DNA from: Bipolaris cookei
Taxonomy: Eukaryota; Ascomycota; Dothideomycetes; Pleosporales; Pleosporaceae
Assembly (NCBI GenBank): GCA_002286855.1
Contig: NRSV01000024.1
Coordinates: 310,001 to 374,000, forward strand
Direction of reading: 5' to 3'
Length of the DNA: 64,000 bases
The notes beneath the pieces are model-generated. The model had not been told where the DNA came from and did not search any database. It was given only the letters and a program-made list of their open reading frames with translations. This document shows, piece by piece, positions 43,411-54,836 of the stretch (positions are counted from its first letter, which is position 1; each line of letters opens with the position of its first letter). The translations under genes were made by a program, and so were the position numbers.

Positions 43411-45225
43411 TGCCCCCGTCTCAATCAGCTATGTACCTACAATCAATCTCACCAGCGTCGCACACGCGATGAGCAGCTGAAGCAGCTTCAGGAGCGGCTA
43501 GCTGAAACCGAGGCCCAGCTGGCCATGAACACGCCTGCACCACCTTCATCGGTGTGTCCGCAATCGCGGTCAGAAGGCAGCGAGCCCGCTATTTCGACAA
43601 GGTGGATTGGAACGCCAGAATCCTTTACGTCAAACCCAGGGTCGCGGCGAAGCTCGCAATATTAGCTCCCAGGAACAACTACTTCTAAATCTCGGTTTCC
43701 CGCTGTCTTAGGAATCACGGCCAACAACACCCCATTAGACCTAGATACCGTCAGAGAGACAAACGCCACCAATGGCTGGTCTACCCACGGCTCGTCTCTC
43801 TATCCTGATCTTTTCACTTCTTTTGCCGAGGGAGCGGACTCAAATATGTCGCTTGCCTGGGCAAATCAGCCATTCATGGCGCTCGAATCATTGGACAACA
43901 TGCTCCTCAATCAACCTCAATCAACGCCCTCAAACGATTCTGATGAAGACCTGTCCCCAAATGATCTAATTCTACTGCATAATCACTACTTTGAATATTT
44001 TTATTCTTCTTTTCCATTTATTAACAGGGATAGGTTCATGGTCGAAAAAACGGACACTCACAACCCTGCAATAAGCGCGTTGATCTATGCTATTCCTCTT
44101 GCAGGTTGCCCTCGCTCCTCTCAAGATCATAATCGACAGTCGACATGTTACAAATTGGCGCGCAACTACGCTGAAAGATGTGAACAAGAGGATTATTTAA
44201 ATGACCTCAATTTTGTCCAAACTTTACTGTTAATAGGCCGCTTTGGGGCTATGAACTGGAAACTGGAGAGAAGCTGGTTGACGCTTGGACGTGCCGCTAT
44301 GCTTTGCAAGCTTCTGAAACTGAATCAGATGGACGCAGCTGAGGGTAATGAGGGAATGCACAGTTACCAGACTCAGAAAGGTCCTCAGTTATCTTTATCG
44401 CACATAGAGAAATCAGCGGTTTTGGAGGAACGACGACGGACATTCTGGGGTTTATATATAATTCAAAGCTATTTGAGAACGCGTACGGGCCGGGAGTATC
44501 AGCTGGAAGATACCGAGGTGCGTATATATTTAGAATGTCAATTGTGACTGTGGCGTAGCTAACTTTATGCTCAGAATTTTCGGATCAATTTACCATCGCC
44601 AGGATTGCTGCGATCAGATCTAGAGCCGCTGAAGATGCCGCGTTACTGGATATCAGTACCGAACCTGACTCTGAGCTATCTCCCTATGCAGGCTATGTTT
44701 TGGTGGATGAGCTAGCCTTACGCTGCTTCGACAACGGACAAAAGCGCGATAAGCCAGGTTTCTGGGATGATTGTTGCGCTTTAGTCAAGACCGATGATCT
44801 ATTTATAATTCTCAAGCGTCATCTCAATGCCATATCCATCCGTGGAGATCCAGTAGCTTTCAGTCTCTACCTTAATCTGCGCGCTACTGAGATATTTTTC
44901 ACATGAGTCGGCGATAAAGAAGAATGAGGGGCAAGGATTACCGCCACTGATGGTTGCAGAGAGTCAACGCTGAACTACTGCTGCTGCATTCCAGATATGC
45001 AACGCGGTAGGTCTTAATTTGCCATCACCATGGGAGGTGGATAGCGACATGATTATGTTTCAGGCCATCTTCATAGCCTGGCCTTTGACCATGGCGCTGA
45101 AGGCATTGTATCAAGAACTTGCGCATGGAGGAGCCCGCGAGACTGTGGATGATGTTATGACCTCTTTGAGATTGTTCTTTGCAGCTCTAGACCACATCGA
45201 AGAATCAGACGGTCATTGGCACTGA
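43411..45225 (+). pseudogene. Zn2Cys6-type fungal transcription factor, broken
   Basis: The tail of a zinc cluster (TGC at 43411 and TGT at 43432, Cys-x6-Cys) leads into CTYNQSHQRRTRDEQLKQLQ and a coiled-coil linker. A fungal-specific regulatory domain follows: LHNHYFEYFYSSFPFINRDRF, RSWLTLGRAAMLCKLLKLNQ and LEERRRTFWGLYIIQSY. After an intron near 44518-44576 come LPSPGLLRSDLEPLKMP and, in a shifted frame from about 44645, PDSELSPYAGYVLVDELALRC and later NLPSPWEVDSDMIMFQAIFIAWPL. Lesions: no intact first half of the zinc cluster, TAG at 43663-43665, a one-base shift near 44640 and TGA at 44971-44973. The two stops are consistent with C-to-T change. Factors of this type usually control a neighbouring metabolic cluster, fitting the PKS, transporter and oxidase remnants to the right. 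Confidence 0.75.
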
Positions 45226-45702
45226 TCTGTGAGTGACTTTGAGGCTTAGCTACAGGAATGGGACGAGAAAAACAGCTTTGACTCTTTGTCTCTGTAGTAG
45301 CTTATATAGCCTTTCTCTTCCTTTGCTAAGAAGAATATCCATGCTGTGTTCTCTGACAAGAAGTGGTCCAACATATTTAACTGATAGCGTCAAGCTTGTG
45401 TAGCGCCTATAAGAGAGTTTAATTAGATCTATATTGTGCGACTCTGTTAATATTCTGAACTATTTCAGAAAAGATGAATTCGCCCCAAATCTTTCTCTTG
45501 GATTCATTCATTGTGACCTGAAATATGCCTCAGTATAATCATTGGTCGTGTATAATTGCATGCGCCACCCTAAGCCGTTTCTGTTGTTACACCTTCCTTC
45601 ACCCATATGATTGTTGGAAGATGGATGCATTGGCTAACTATGATAGTGCGGGAGAGGGAGTATATATAACTGAGTATTCGGTGGCGGGGCACGGTTACCA
45701 AT
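45226..45702. other. AT-rich spacer
   Basis: 477 bp without coding character, between the transcription factor remnant and the hairpin repeat. Confidence 0.4.
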
Positions 45703-45790
45703 GAAGGTCGCCCTACACGACCTTCGCCACCCGCAAGGGTCGCCCTGCACGACCTTCGCCACCCACGAAGTTCGCCCTGCACGACCTTCG
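45703..45790. repeat. Three-copy 32-bp tandem repeat forming hairpins
   Basis: Three units with a period of exactly 32 bp; the GGTCG/GTTCG element recurs at 45706, 45738 and 45770. Each unit contains an inverted repeat around a 7-base loop CCCT(A/G)CA. In the first unit the stem is a perfect 8-bp pair (GAAGGTCG at 45703-45710 with CGACCTTC at 45718-45725); copies two and three have a shorter or mismatched stem. The block is GC-rich within AT-rich surroundings. Confidence 0.85.
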
Positions 45791-45999
45791 TTCCCACGAT
45801 TCTCTAACAATGATTTCCTTCGTAATAACTTGGGATGTGATTTCTGACCTACATTCTGCGTATTTGAGATTTGATCCTGGATAATACTCAGTCTGAAGAC
45901 TTGTGTTGCATGATAGAAGTCTATCGCAGATAACCGACTCATTGACAGTGAATAACTAGTACCTGGAAGTCAAAGAATGAGACCAATGCCCGCTATTGC

Positions 46000-46990
46000 A
46001 TACGTTTGCATTATTGCAGCTTTCCATTCTGCAAATGGGTCTTGATATGCCTGAAATGCTCTGAAAGAGCCGAATGAGGTCCAATTTCGATTAGGATATC
46101 CACCTTTGAGACTTCCTTGTACTTCAGGGCTGTCTGTACTGCCTAGTTGAACAGGACTAGGTTGAAAAGATTGGCGTTCCAGTACTTTTCGTTGAGGACT
46201 GCGTCACTGGGCAGAACAGAATTCGTCACAAATGATACCATCTTGATATTGCTGGACATGTTCTTTTGAGTTATCCTTTGCCTGGCTTTGGTAATAAGGT
46301 TTTCGTATATTTCAACGATCAGGGGAATATGACGTGGGTGATATGCCTTGCCATTGGTCTTGATGAGGTGGACCAATATGTCCTCTGCCTGAAGAGTCTT
46401 TTCAATTGCCTTCAAAGCCTCTACACTACCACTAGTGTTTTTCCAGATGGTGAGTTGTGACAAGCAATCACCACCTCAGGTTCTTAGCTTTGAATATAAT
46501 GTGTGACAGCGTCAGCCCCAAGACTGACGACTATCATGGGATCTCCTGAGTTGATATTCTTGACAATTTGACTGCGATAGTATGCGACCCATATAGCTTC
46601 AGCCTCAGAAAGATACTCAGCGGAAAATGCAGCACCTGTTTCACCAGGAGAGTGCTCAATGGTCACCGTAGGTTGTATATCCCAAAAACGGAAGAGCTGA
46701 ACGAGAGCGACTTGGATCGCGGTACACAACGGTTAGGAGAATTCTGCTTCACCGACACATGAGGTAATCGAGTCTTGAAGAAGAATCTCCTCTAAAGTCC
46801 AGGATGGCGCGTTATCAAGATCTTCTAAGGCCGCATCCATAGGCCGTATTGACATGAGAAATGTCGGGAAATAAGTCATGAGTTGTGCATCCATGCCTAC
46901 CCATTGTGCACCCTGACCAGTGAATACAAAACCAAGTGTGTTAACTGTCTCCTTCTTCTCAGCAAGAACAAGGTCCGATATGCCATCTAA
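46000..46990 (-). pseudogene. Polyketide synthase acyltransferase-domain fragment
   Basis: Minus-strand sequence from 46990 downwards reads as the AT domain of a type I fungal PKS: FVFTGQGAQWVGMDAQL at its start, then SWTLEEILLQD, CTAIQVALVQLFRFW, the nucleophile region, later EDILVHLIKTNGKAYHPRH, VTNSVLPSDAVLNEKYW and IEIGPHSALSEHF at the end. The nucleophile motif, normally GHSxGE, reads EHSPGE. Stops at 46733-46735, 46484-46486 and 46143-46145 and a frameshift near 46440 break the frame; the three stops fit Gln codons changed by C-to-T. No ketosynthase, ketoreductase or carrier domain is visible on either side, so only about 330 residues of a protein of more than 2000 remain. The AT normally selects malonyl-CoA. 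Confidence 0.8.
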
Positions 46991-47759
46991 GGCGAATGGT
47001 CACAGTATGGAAAGAAAGTGAAATACACCAAATTTACACTTGGGTACCGGCTTTTTGCCATTTAGGCCAGTCATGGAATACGAGCTAAGAAGTCGCTTAT
47101 GATTGAAGCGAGCAACTTTCTTCTCTTTATAATAGGCTACGAGCCTCATCTCTATTTAGATAACCCCTTCCCCCACTTACACCAAACTGACAGCACCACG
47201 TAGATAGTTGTAAGCCTCACCAGCTTGCACGTCTTATATAGCCTTGCGGCTGAAACAGGACGTTAAATTAGAATAATAATAATAACTTTCTCCTCTCCAA
47301 AGCTCGCCTGAAAGTTGTAGCAAGGGTACAGGGAAAGGTTGACGAGAATAATTGTCGTAGGCTGAGGAGCGGAGCATACTACCGCCAGGGACGCGACTCC
47401 TTACTACTCAAATCCCCAAACATCCCACATACAAATCCAAATCTCTATGACCTCAGCATTGCCAAGAAAATGACATAGAATTATCTTTACCTAAATAAAC
47501 ATTCGTTTCGTCATTATTGTAGTGCTTGAAAGATACAAAGGAAAAAAGTGAGGGGAACGGCCTCCGTGTCCATGTCCGTGTCCGTTTTCCCATCTGCTCT
47601 TCTCCAATGGTATAAGCTTGCTGCAATTCCTTCGACTCAATCTCCACTCACTAAGTACATTTTTTGCTTTACAAAGCTGGTTCCAGTATTAGCCAACAGG
47701 TCGAACTCATATTCAGTGAAACTTGCATCCAATCAAAGAGCCAATCGAACTCGCCCAAT
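46991..47759. other. Spacer between PKS fragment and MFS gene
   Basis: Besides perhaps a short PKS linker near 47000-47100, nothing coding is recognised. No KS domain is present. The right part should hold the MFS promoter. Confidence 0.4.
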
Positions 47760-49900
47760 ATGACGTATGGAAGTTCATCGCCAAGCCAGAACGAAATGGA
47801 TGGCGAGAAGCATGGTGAAGCAGCTGATTCGAGTACCCATAGCCCATCAGGCGAGCTTGTCGACCGAAATGATAGTGACACTGCAACCAGCAAGCGCATC
47901 AGCCCTCGTAATATACACAGTTGGAAGGTAAGTAAACCTACATCCAGCACATACTAATTTCATACATATATGATCGATGCTAAGTCATTGTAGTTTTAAT
48001 TAATCAGTGGGCTACCGCTTATACTGCCGTGATGTCCACGATTCTCCTTTTTGCCCTTGAAAACACCATTGTCGCCAATATCCAACCAGCCATTATCAAC
48101 GATTTCGGTCACCTCGATCTGCTGTCATGGATTGACACTGGCTTTGTCCTTGGAACCATGTTCATCCTGCTTTTGGGGCAATATTTATGGTGTTTTCAAT
48201 ATCAAGTGGGTTTACATCTTCAACATTGTTCTGTTTGAAGCCGGCAGCGCTCTTTGCGGTGCTGCTCCAAACATGACGGTCCTTATCATAGGCCATGTTG
48301 TCGCCGGTATCGGCGGTTCAGGCATGTATTCAGGTACTCTGACATACGTATCTGTTCTTTCCAATGACCAGGAAAAGCCGGCATATCTTGCCGGAAGCAC
48401 GGCCGTCTGGGGAATTGGCAGTGTCCTAAGTCCAGTAGTAAGCACCACTTTCACTTACTCCGTCTTATTGATTCTATGCTTACCGTGTGGTATCAGGTTG
48501 GTGGTATCTTCGCTTCTAGCCCAGCTACTTGGAGATGGGTATTTATACATCACTTGCTCTCCTATGATCCTTTGTATGGATACTTACCATGCACCAGGGA
48601 TTCTATGTCAATCTCCCTATCGGCGCTGCCTTTGCGCCTGTATACTTCCTTCTATTTCCCACCTTTGATCCCTATCCATCCAAGACACTTTCAGAGAGGC
48701 TTCGCCTTGTCGACTGGACTAATGCTGTCATTTTTCTTGCTGGCTCCGCTTGCCTAACTGTCGTACTGACGTTCGGCGGCGTCGTCTACCCCTTCAACTC
48801 CGGAACTATCATTGCGCTATGGACTGTCACAAGCATTCTTCTTGTTGCCTTTATTGTTCTGTTGAAACTGCACCTATTTATCATTAAAGAGAACCGCCTC
48901 TACCCATTGCATTTCTTCAATCGATCCACATTGATCAACATGCAGCTCCAAGTCTTTCTATCCTCAGGAATCATTTCGGCCATGATTTACTACATACCCC
49001 TCTACTTCCAATTCATCAAGGTAAATTCTCTGGTTTGAGCCCATCTTTTGAACACTAATATCACCCAGGGCGATGGTGCGGTTGAGGCTGGTGTTCGTCT
49101 ACTGCCATTGATTATGTTCATGGTTTTTGCATCTATGGTTAACGGTTTCCTGATTCCTGGATATGGCTTCATCCATGTCTGGTACATCGAAGATAGCTCG
49201 CTTGCTCTTATTGGCGCAGCTCTAATGTGTAAAGTTCCTTGATATTCTGCTTTCAAAGTGGCAACAGCCCCGCTAACATGTATCGCAGACACCGTGGATG
49301 ATAGTAACTTAAACGCCAAAATTTATGGATACAATATTCTCATCGGAGCTGGAACAGGAAGCTACATTGTAGCAGGTTTTGCTATTGTGCAGTCTTTAGT
49401 CCCCGTTCACGAAATAGCCAACGCCGTTGGTGCCAATGACCATCTGTAAGTCTCTACATGACATGCCGCCTGCAATTATCTCTTGGAACCCAATAGCTAA
49501 CATATATTACCTAAAATTCAGTCCAAGACCTTGGTATGGTCCTGTTTCTTGCCATCAGTGGTGGCCTTTTTCACAAAGTCACCGTCGACAAAGTGGGTAA
49601 AGCTCTTCTAGATGTCTCAGAAAAGGAGATTGAGAGCCTCACCGCGGGATCAAGCAGCAAGGCTTTCCAATCGCTATCTGAAATGGAAAAAGCTCTGGTC
49701 ATCCCAGAGATTGCCAGTGCCATGACCACTATATGGGCCTTCTTCCTTGCAGCTGCTGCATTGAGCGTAGTGTGCTCTTTAGCACTATTGGTGAGTGATG
49801 CTCACAATTTCTATTTTCATCTATGCAGTCTCAGTTTGCTGATGCGCAAGCTAGAAAGTCAAGCTCGGTCTTAAACGAAAAATGGCAGCTGTCGCTGTAA
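47760..49900 (+). pseudogene. MFS transporter of the DHA14 (toxin/multidrug efflux) type, frameshifted
   Basis: Start at 47760 (MTYGSSSPSQNEMDGEKHG), a hydrophilic N-terminus, then about 14 membrane segments over several exons. Introns are seen at 47928-48007, about 48439-48496, near 48541-48597, 49021-49068, near 49230-49289, near 49446-49522 and near 49792-49827. Landmarks are ALENTIVANIQPAIINDFG, LSWIDTGFVLG, NMTVLIIGHVVAGIGGSG, GFYVNLPIGAAF and a C-terminus with NEKWQLSL. The family exports metabolites by proton antiport; members often sit in PKS or NRPS clusters. Lesions: one surplus base in the TTTTGGGG run near 48172 and a one-base problem near 49433; no nonsense codon was found. Because both are small indels, one in a homopolymer, an assembly error could fake them, and the gene may be less damaged than its neighbours. 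Confidence 0.72.
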
Positions 49901-50620
49901 CGTAGGCTATTCCTGTGTTTTATCGAAAGATGGGTATCGGAAGCAAGTATGACGGGCTCGATCAGTGGTGACTTTCTTTTCCTGAAAGTATTATCATCTT
50001 CTCCTGTTATGCATGCTCAAAGCTTATCGAACATTTCTGGGAGAGATTTCGGCTATGCATCTCCGTATCTAAATACTTGGCAATAAATTATTTGCTAAGC
50101 TGTTCGTCTAAAGTGGTGATCTTTATTCTCAGTCACCGTGGGCATGGTAGTTATGAATATAGTTGTAAGTTTGCTCGCAAGATAGAATCCTAGGGTTAAA
50201 CGCGTTTAATTCTGGTCATCCAACCCCAAAGAGCTCGTTTATAGTTGCAAGACCGACCAGCCTGTGCGTCAAATTTTCAACGCTTTCCCATCGCAAATAC
50301 TATGGTTCTTCAGCTGGAAAGCTTGGAAGTAAAGGTAGTTCATGATGGCTTGAATATCTCAATTAGTTCCAACGAATACTATTCGTACGTACGTTATGCA
50401 GATCGTTTCGCTGATTTACATGAGCACACTGGTTCTCTAATTAAAAAAACAGCGAGGTTCTTCGTAAGTAGTGACCACTCACTTTTTCAGTGGTAGTCGA
50501 ATTCGTTAGTGAGAAATAGAATTGCAAAGTTGGATGTGACAAATGGCAAGAAAAGGGTATAACTTTGATTCTCAATCTAAAAGAAAAGCAAAAAGATATG
50601 CTAAACTAACTAACTCCTTT
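49901..50620. other. AT-rich spacer
   Basis: 720 bp, no gene supportable. A + frame of 83 codons at 50245-50496 has no recognisable features. Confidence 0.35.
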
Positions 50621-52400
50621 CTACTCGGCAACACAAAACGATATCTCGTTGTGTGCTCCGAAGAATCCGCGCACTTCGCTTCCAAAGCCCGTGATGCAGT
50701 GGGGGAAGAAGTTGAGATGGAACAGCCAAACAGCTGACCAAATGACAATTAAAACGCCCGGTATTTGTGGAATGACGGCTTCGAATCCAGCAAACCAATC
50801 AGCTATCATAAGTAGCCGTTTACCCTTGTGATATTCGGTCCGTACCCCTACCACATGTATTTCCCACTCCTTTGCCTCGGCCGCTGTATCCTTACAATTC
50901 AATATACCTCTATTCTGTTGGAATTCTATATAGCTAAGTTTCAGCGCCATGACACATAAACCGGCAATGTTTTTGGCAAGTGTATCCAGGCCGACAATAG
51001 GAGTCAACCATCGTTGCACCAGGTATGGTTTCCAACCATTATACACTTACTGTCTTGTCAGGTCGTCGCCGACCTTCACAATAGCGCGCACGCAATCAAT
51101 GCGAGCGTTTTGGTAGTTGTTGCGGAAAGTATCTTGCAGATCTACCGTGCTCGGCTTTTCGTTAGGGCGAGCAGCAAGAAGGTTGTGCAGAGTATTTGCG
51201 ACGGTAATGGCGTTTTCCATGGCGGTTTTTACACCTAGCGCAGAGTTTGGCGTGACTTAAAAGTTACATTTGAGCCAGCTTCTTCGCGGAGGGTTGCATA
51301 TTATGGGAGATTGAGGTGGAAAGCCGGAAACTTACCTTGTGAATGGCGTCACCAGCCAGGACGATCCTGCCAAGGAACCAATGGTCCAATACCCCTTCTT
51401 TGAGTGAGATCATATGCGCTTTGAGACGCCGCTTCCACGGCTTTCCGAATACGACTGTTTCAGTAACGGGGTACTCGAGAATCTTACTCACGAGTGCTTC
51501 CATGTCGGCTTCAGTGTATCGCCTGCGTGTGAGCCAGGTGCACTGCTGATCCTCGGGCAGCTTGCTGTGTACAATGATGGATATCCAATCTGGCTAGCAA
51601 AGGAGGAAAGAGAATTTATCGTTAGACGTGACCTCCATATCATGAGAGCCAAGCCCAGGGACTGGAGAGCAAGCCACGATGATAGCATTGTATTGAGTGG
51701 TCATGGCTTAGAGAGTAGGGTTAGTATGTAGAAAGGTCTTGGCTGGGTTGACAAAGAGTAATGCAACACTTACCACGCTCTTCTTCCACTATGATAGTGC
51801 CCGATTTCGCTGTATTGAGCTTGTCCCAGATAATCTTACAAGCTTTAGAATGAACACCATCTGCTCCAATGACCAAGTCACTGACAAACTCTCGCCCATT
51901 TCACAAGACAACACGCGTCTTTTCATTCACCTCGAATGTTTCTTCAACACGTGCTCGTTCATGTATTTTGGATTGGTCTGGGAGTTGATCGTATAGTGTG
52001 CGTAAGAAGACTTGGCGATCCAGTGTCCTCATATCGTAGCCAGTGCTTGAGCACTGTCGTTAAAAGGATAGTGGAGAGAGGGGCAAGTCAAAGAGATTAC
52101 GTACAACTTGCTCACCAGTCGAAAGAAGTCATTGGATGCAAACGACTTGCCAGAAAGATCGCGAAATTGGGCACCCCCTATGATATCGCATGAAGCCAGC
52201 ACGGCGCCGAGACAACCGAGCTGGTGTAGAATGCGGCATCCATGTGGTTGCAGCGTAATGGTAGTGCCAAACTCGGAGCTATGACGCCCTTATCTAACAA
52301 GATATAGTCGATGCCAGCTTTGGCAAGGCAGTGAGCCAGAGTCAGACCTGTGACTCCGGCACCAATGATGATGACTTTGAAGGTTGAGCTGTCACCTTCT
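50621..52400 (-). pseudogene. FAD-dependent monooxygenase with membrane tail, meroterpenoid-cluster type, broken
   Basis: Read from about 52400 downwards. STFKVIIIGAGVTGLTLAH gives the FAD-binding GxGxxG and ends in ILLDKG; after a one-base shift near 52275 it continues with FGTTITLQPHGCRILHQLG. After an intron ending near 52063 come DRQVFLRTLYDQL, VIGADGVHSKA (DG motif), FGKPWKRRLKAHMI and GRIVLAGDAIHK (GD motif). The C-terminal segment 50621-51046 contains YNGWKPYLVQRWLTP and a hydrophobic span (PQIPGVLIVIWSAVWLF). This order, with a membrane tail, is what I associate with PaxM-like epoxidases that act on prenylated polyketides or indoles. Lesions: no start codon found, the shift at about 52275 and TGA near 51887; the joins around 51263 were not resolved. 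It is divergent from the membrane protein at 52897. Confidence 0.72.
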
Positions 52401-52896
52401 ATTACAACGCCCTATTCTATTTGCCGTTGTGGGTGGAGACCATGGCACGCAAGCACGCTGCTGGACGATATTAGTAACACATGCTCTGTCTGTTCAATGC
52501 CGATCCAGCTAACCAAGATAGTGGTGAAGATGTCTCTCAGCGCCACATATGGACCGCGAGGTCCGAAGCAGAAGCGGAGAGGCGGGCGCTCGCACTCGGA
52601 GGGATGAACGGAGTGGACTCATGACAGCCAATGAGGAGCGAGCGGCCGTTCCAGTCCGTCTCCACTCACGTACGGAAGCGGCTTAGGCACCCGCTCCCGT
52701 CATGCTCCAACATCGCACCCCTTCACTCGTTCCAACAACGGCACTAGGCAAATAAAGGCCAACGATGCCCATATCATATGAAGAGTCAAGAATTCCAGCC
52801 ATGGCTCTCGTGCCAACAGTCATTGATCGGAAACGACAGGAGATAGCTACTCTAACTCCTGCTACCTGAAACTATCAATCCTGAACTGAACTGCAC
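52401..52896. promoter_or_regulatory. Divergent spacer between FAD-monooxygenase and membrane-protein remnants
   Basis: About 500 bp separating two genes that point away from each other; it would have held both promoters. It has a GC-rich half (52550-52700) and an AT-richer half. No gene seen. Confidence 0.4.
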
Positions 52897-54009
52897 ATGA
52901 TGCCTCAAACCTCGGTGACACACTTCTTGTACCTCAGTGCTCTAGGCATATGGGGTCTCTAGATTTATGCCTTCTTCAACGGTATGTTTGACCGCCTTGA
53001 TACGATGACCCGGACTCTCCGCTTCCCAGACGGTCGCCCCTTGCGCTCCCAATATACAGGCATCGACCCGCTGGACGTGCAATTCACACTCCTTTCGGCA
53101 TTCTACGACTTCCTCAGCAATTCACTCACGTCCGGTCCGCGCCTTCTCTTCTTCGATGTAAACTACGCCGTTGCATGCGCCAATCTTTGGGTGCTTATCG
53201 AATCCCGTCGGCGAGGCGTTTGTTCCTTGTTCCTCAAGTACCCAGCTTGGGCCATGGTACTTTGCAATGCCAACGAGGCAGCCATTGTATTGCCTCTGTA
53301 CCTGTACGCAGTGTGTCGCAGTAAAGCCCGTTTGCTTGATGCCTCGGTTCCTACGCACGAGGCGACGGCGCTGCTGGCGTCGACGATGGCGATTCTGCTC
53401 CAGCCCTTGCTTATCTTCGTCCCAGCATGGGCAGGAAATGACGGAAACTATGCACACCATGGACGCATAGCCCTCTTCCAGGTAGCTCCTCTTGGTGTTT
53501 TGGCATCCCATCTTGGTTTGGCATTGATACTGCCTAGAGCAGCCTCCACCTCATCACCATCATCCCGCGACGACTCCAAAAAATACGTTGTTGCGTCACT
53601 TGTCCTTGCCGGCACCGTTACTGCAGCTATGCACGCATACACTGTCTTTGGCGCATTCATGACACGTGATGCTCAATCATCGCTGATGAGACTGTTTGTG
53701 CTCGCCCGTGGGTTTGGCGATCCTATCGAAGCGCCACTATAGCTCAATGGGTTATCTGACAAGTACATGGTGCTAGTTGAGAACTTTCACCTTTTCTCTC
53801 AATGGGATTGGATCGTAATCGCCCTCACAAGTATCCTTTATTCATACCTTCTTCTCTCGCTTCGAGATGCAGTAGCAAAGGTAAAAGCGCGTCACTAGGC
53901 CCCAATCTCTGAAAATCAAGAGTTAGTTTACCTCACTATCGCCACCATCATTTTGGGCCCGAGAGGTGCGGCATCGTTCGTACCTGCCATCCGTGAGGCT
54001 CGAATTTAG
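52897..54009 (+). pseudogene. Polytopic membrane protein (possible membrane-bound terpene cyclase family) with three amber stops
   Basis: From ATG 52897 to TAG 54007-54009 one frame of 371 codons holds, without any shift, interrupted only by TAG at 52960, 53740 and 53896. The first part has a membrane-like opening, then FFNGMFDRLDTMTRTLRF, SQYTGIDPLDVQFTLLSAFY and further hydrophobic segments (about seven in all), FSQWDWIVIALTSILYSYL, and an ending in GPRGAASFVPAIREARI. The TGIDPLD and QWDW blocks are features I associate with a fungal membrane-protein family found in secondary-metabolite clusters, some members of which act as non-Pyr4 terpene cyclases (inference, not verified). All three stops can be made from Gln or Trp codons by one transition. 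No intron removes them: none is flanked by a suitable GT-AG pair that I can see. Confidence 0.65.
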
Positions 54010-54836
54010 GTTTTTTAACTAGCTTGTGCATCTATTATTCTCATAGCGCTTCAATGGGTCAGTTTAGTTTCTATCTCAACTACCACATCTTGTTAGAAAT
54101 GTGATGTCAGTTCTTGGTCATTCGGCTTGCTCCATAGAGACCAAACCCTTGAAGTGATTCCAGGACTGTCATGAAATATTAGAAGAGAAATGGGTGCGAG
54201 GCTATAAGGAAGCTTAGCAGAAGGGTGTTCGTTACACCGGTGTTTGTCTCATTGCCAGGTTGGAAATTATTCGCCTCTACCCATTTGGTTAGCCTCTCGC
54301 GGAATGATTCAACTCTTCATGCTATTCACAAGAGCCCCAAATCCATCCATCCAATTTCATCTACCGGGCCCATACACCTCAAGCCATTAATTCTCCCAAA
54401 ATCACCATTACAATTACAGTATTTCAATCTCCGCATTTTTCTTCTATACTGGTACCTTCAGAATAATCCTTAGTCAGGGTCGGGCTATATATACACATGA
54501 ATGTTGCATTCCCCAAACGAGGACGCCGGACTCGATCTGACTGCTGCTTGCTGCCCGGGCCAAGCCTAGTGCCGAACTCGGGGAACGCTCAGATGCAGCA
54601 ACTTTGTACCGCGCGCCGTGAGTCGTTCCCCAAACCACGCCTAGCGCCACCCCCACTAGCCGTGCAAATTGTTTGCCTCAACGAATCGCAGAATGTGCTC
54701 GTGGGGTGGAGGATAAAGCCGAACGGTATTCGGCTTAAGTTAAGTTTGAGTAGGTGCATTCAATATTGGATTGCTTTTTTGCCCTTTCGACTCATTCTTT
54801 CTTTTCTCCCTACTGCTGCTGTCCTTTTTTGCAAGA
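54010..54836. other. Spacer; boundary of the decayed block and promoter of the next gene
   Basis: 827 bp with no gene. The right part carries a pyrimidine-rich stretch (about 54775-54830) just before the ATG at 54837, typical of a fungal promoter. A TATA-like TATATATAC lies at 54486-54494. Confidence 0.4.
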
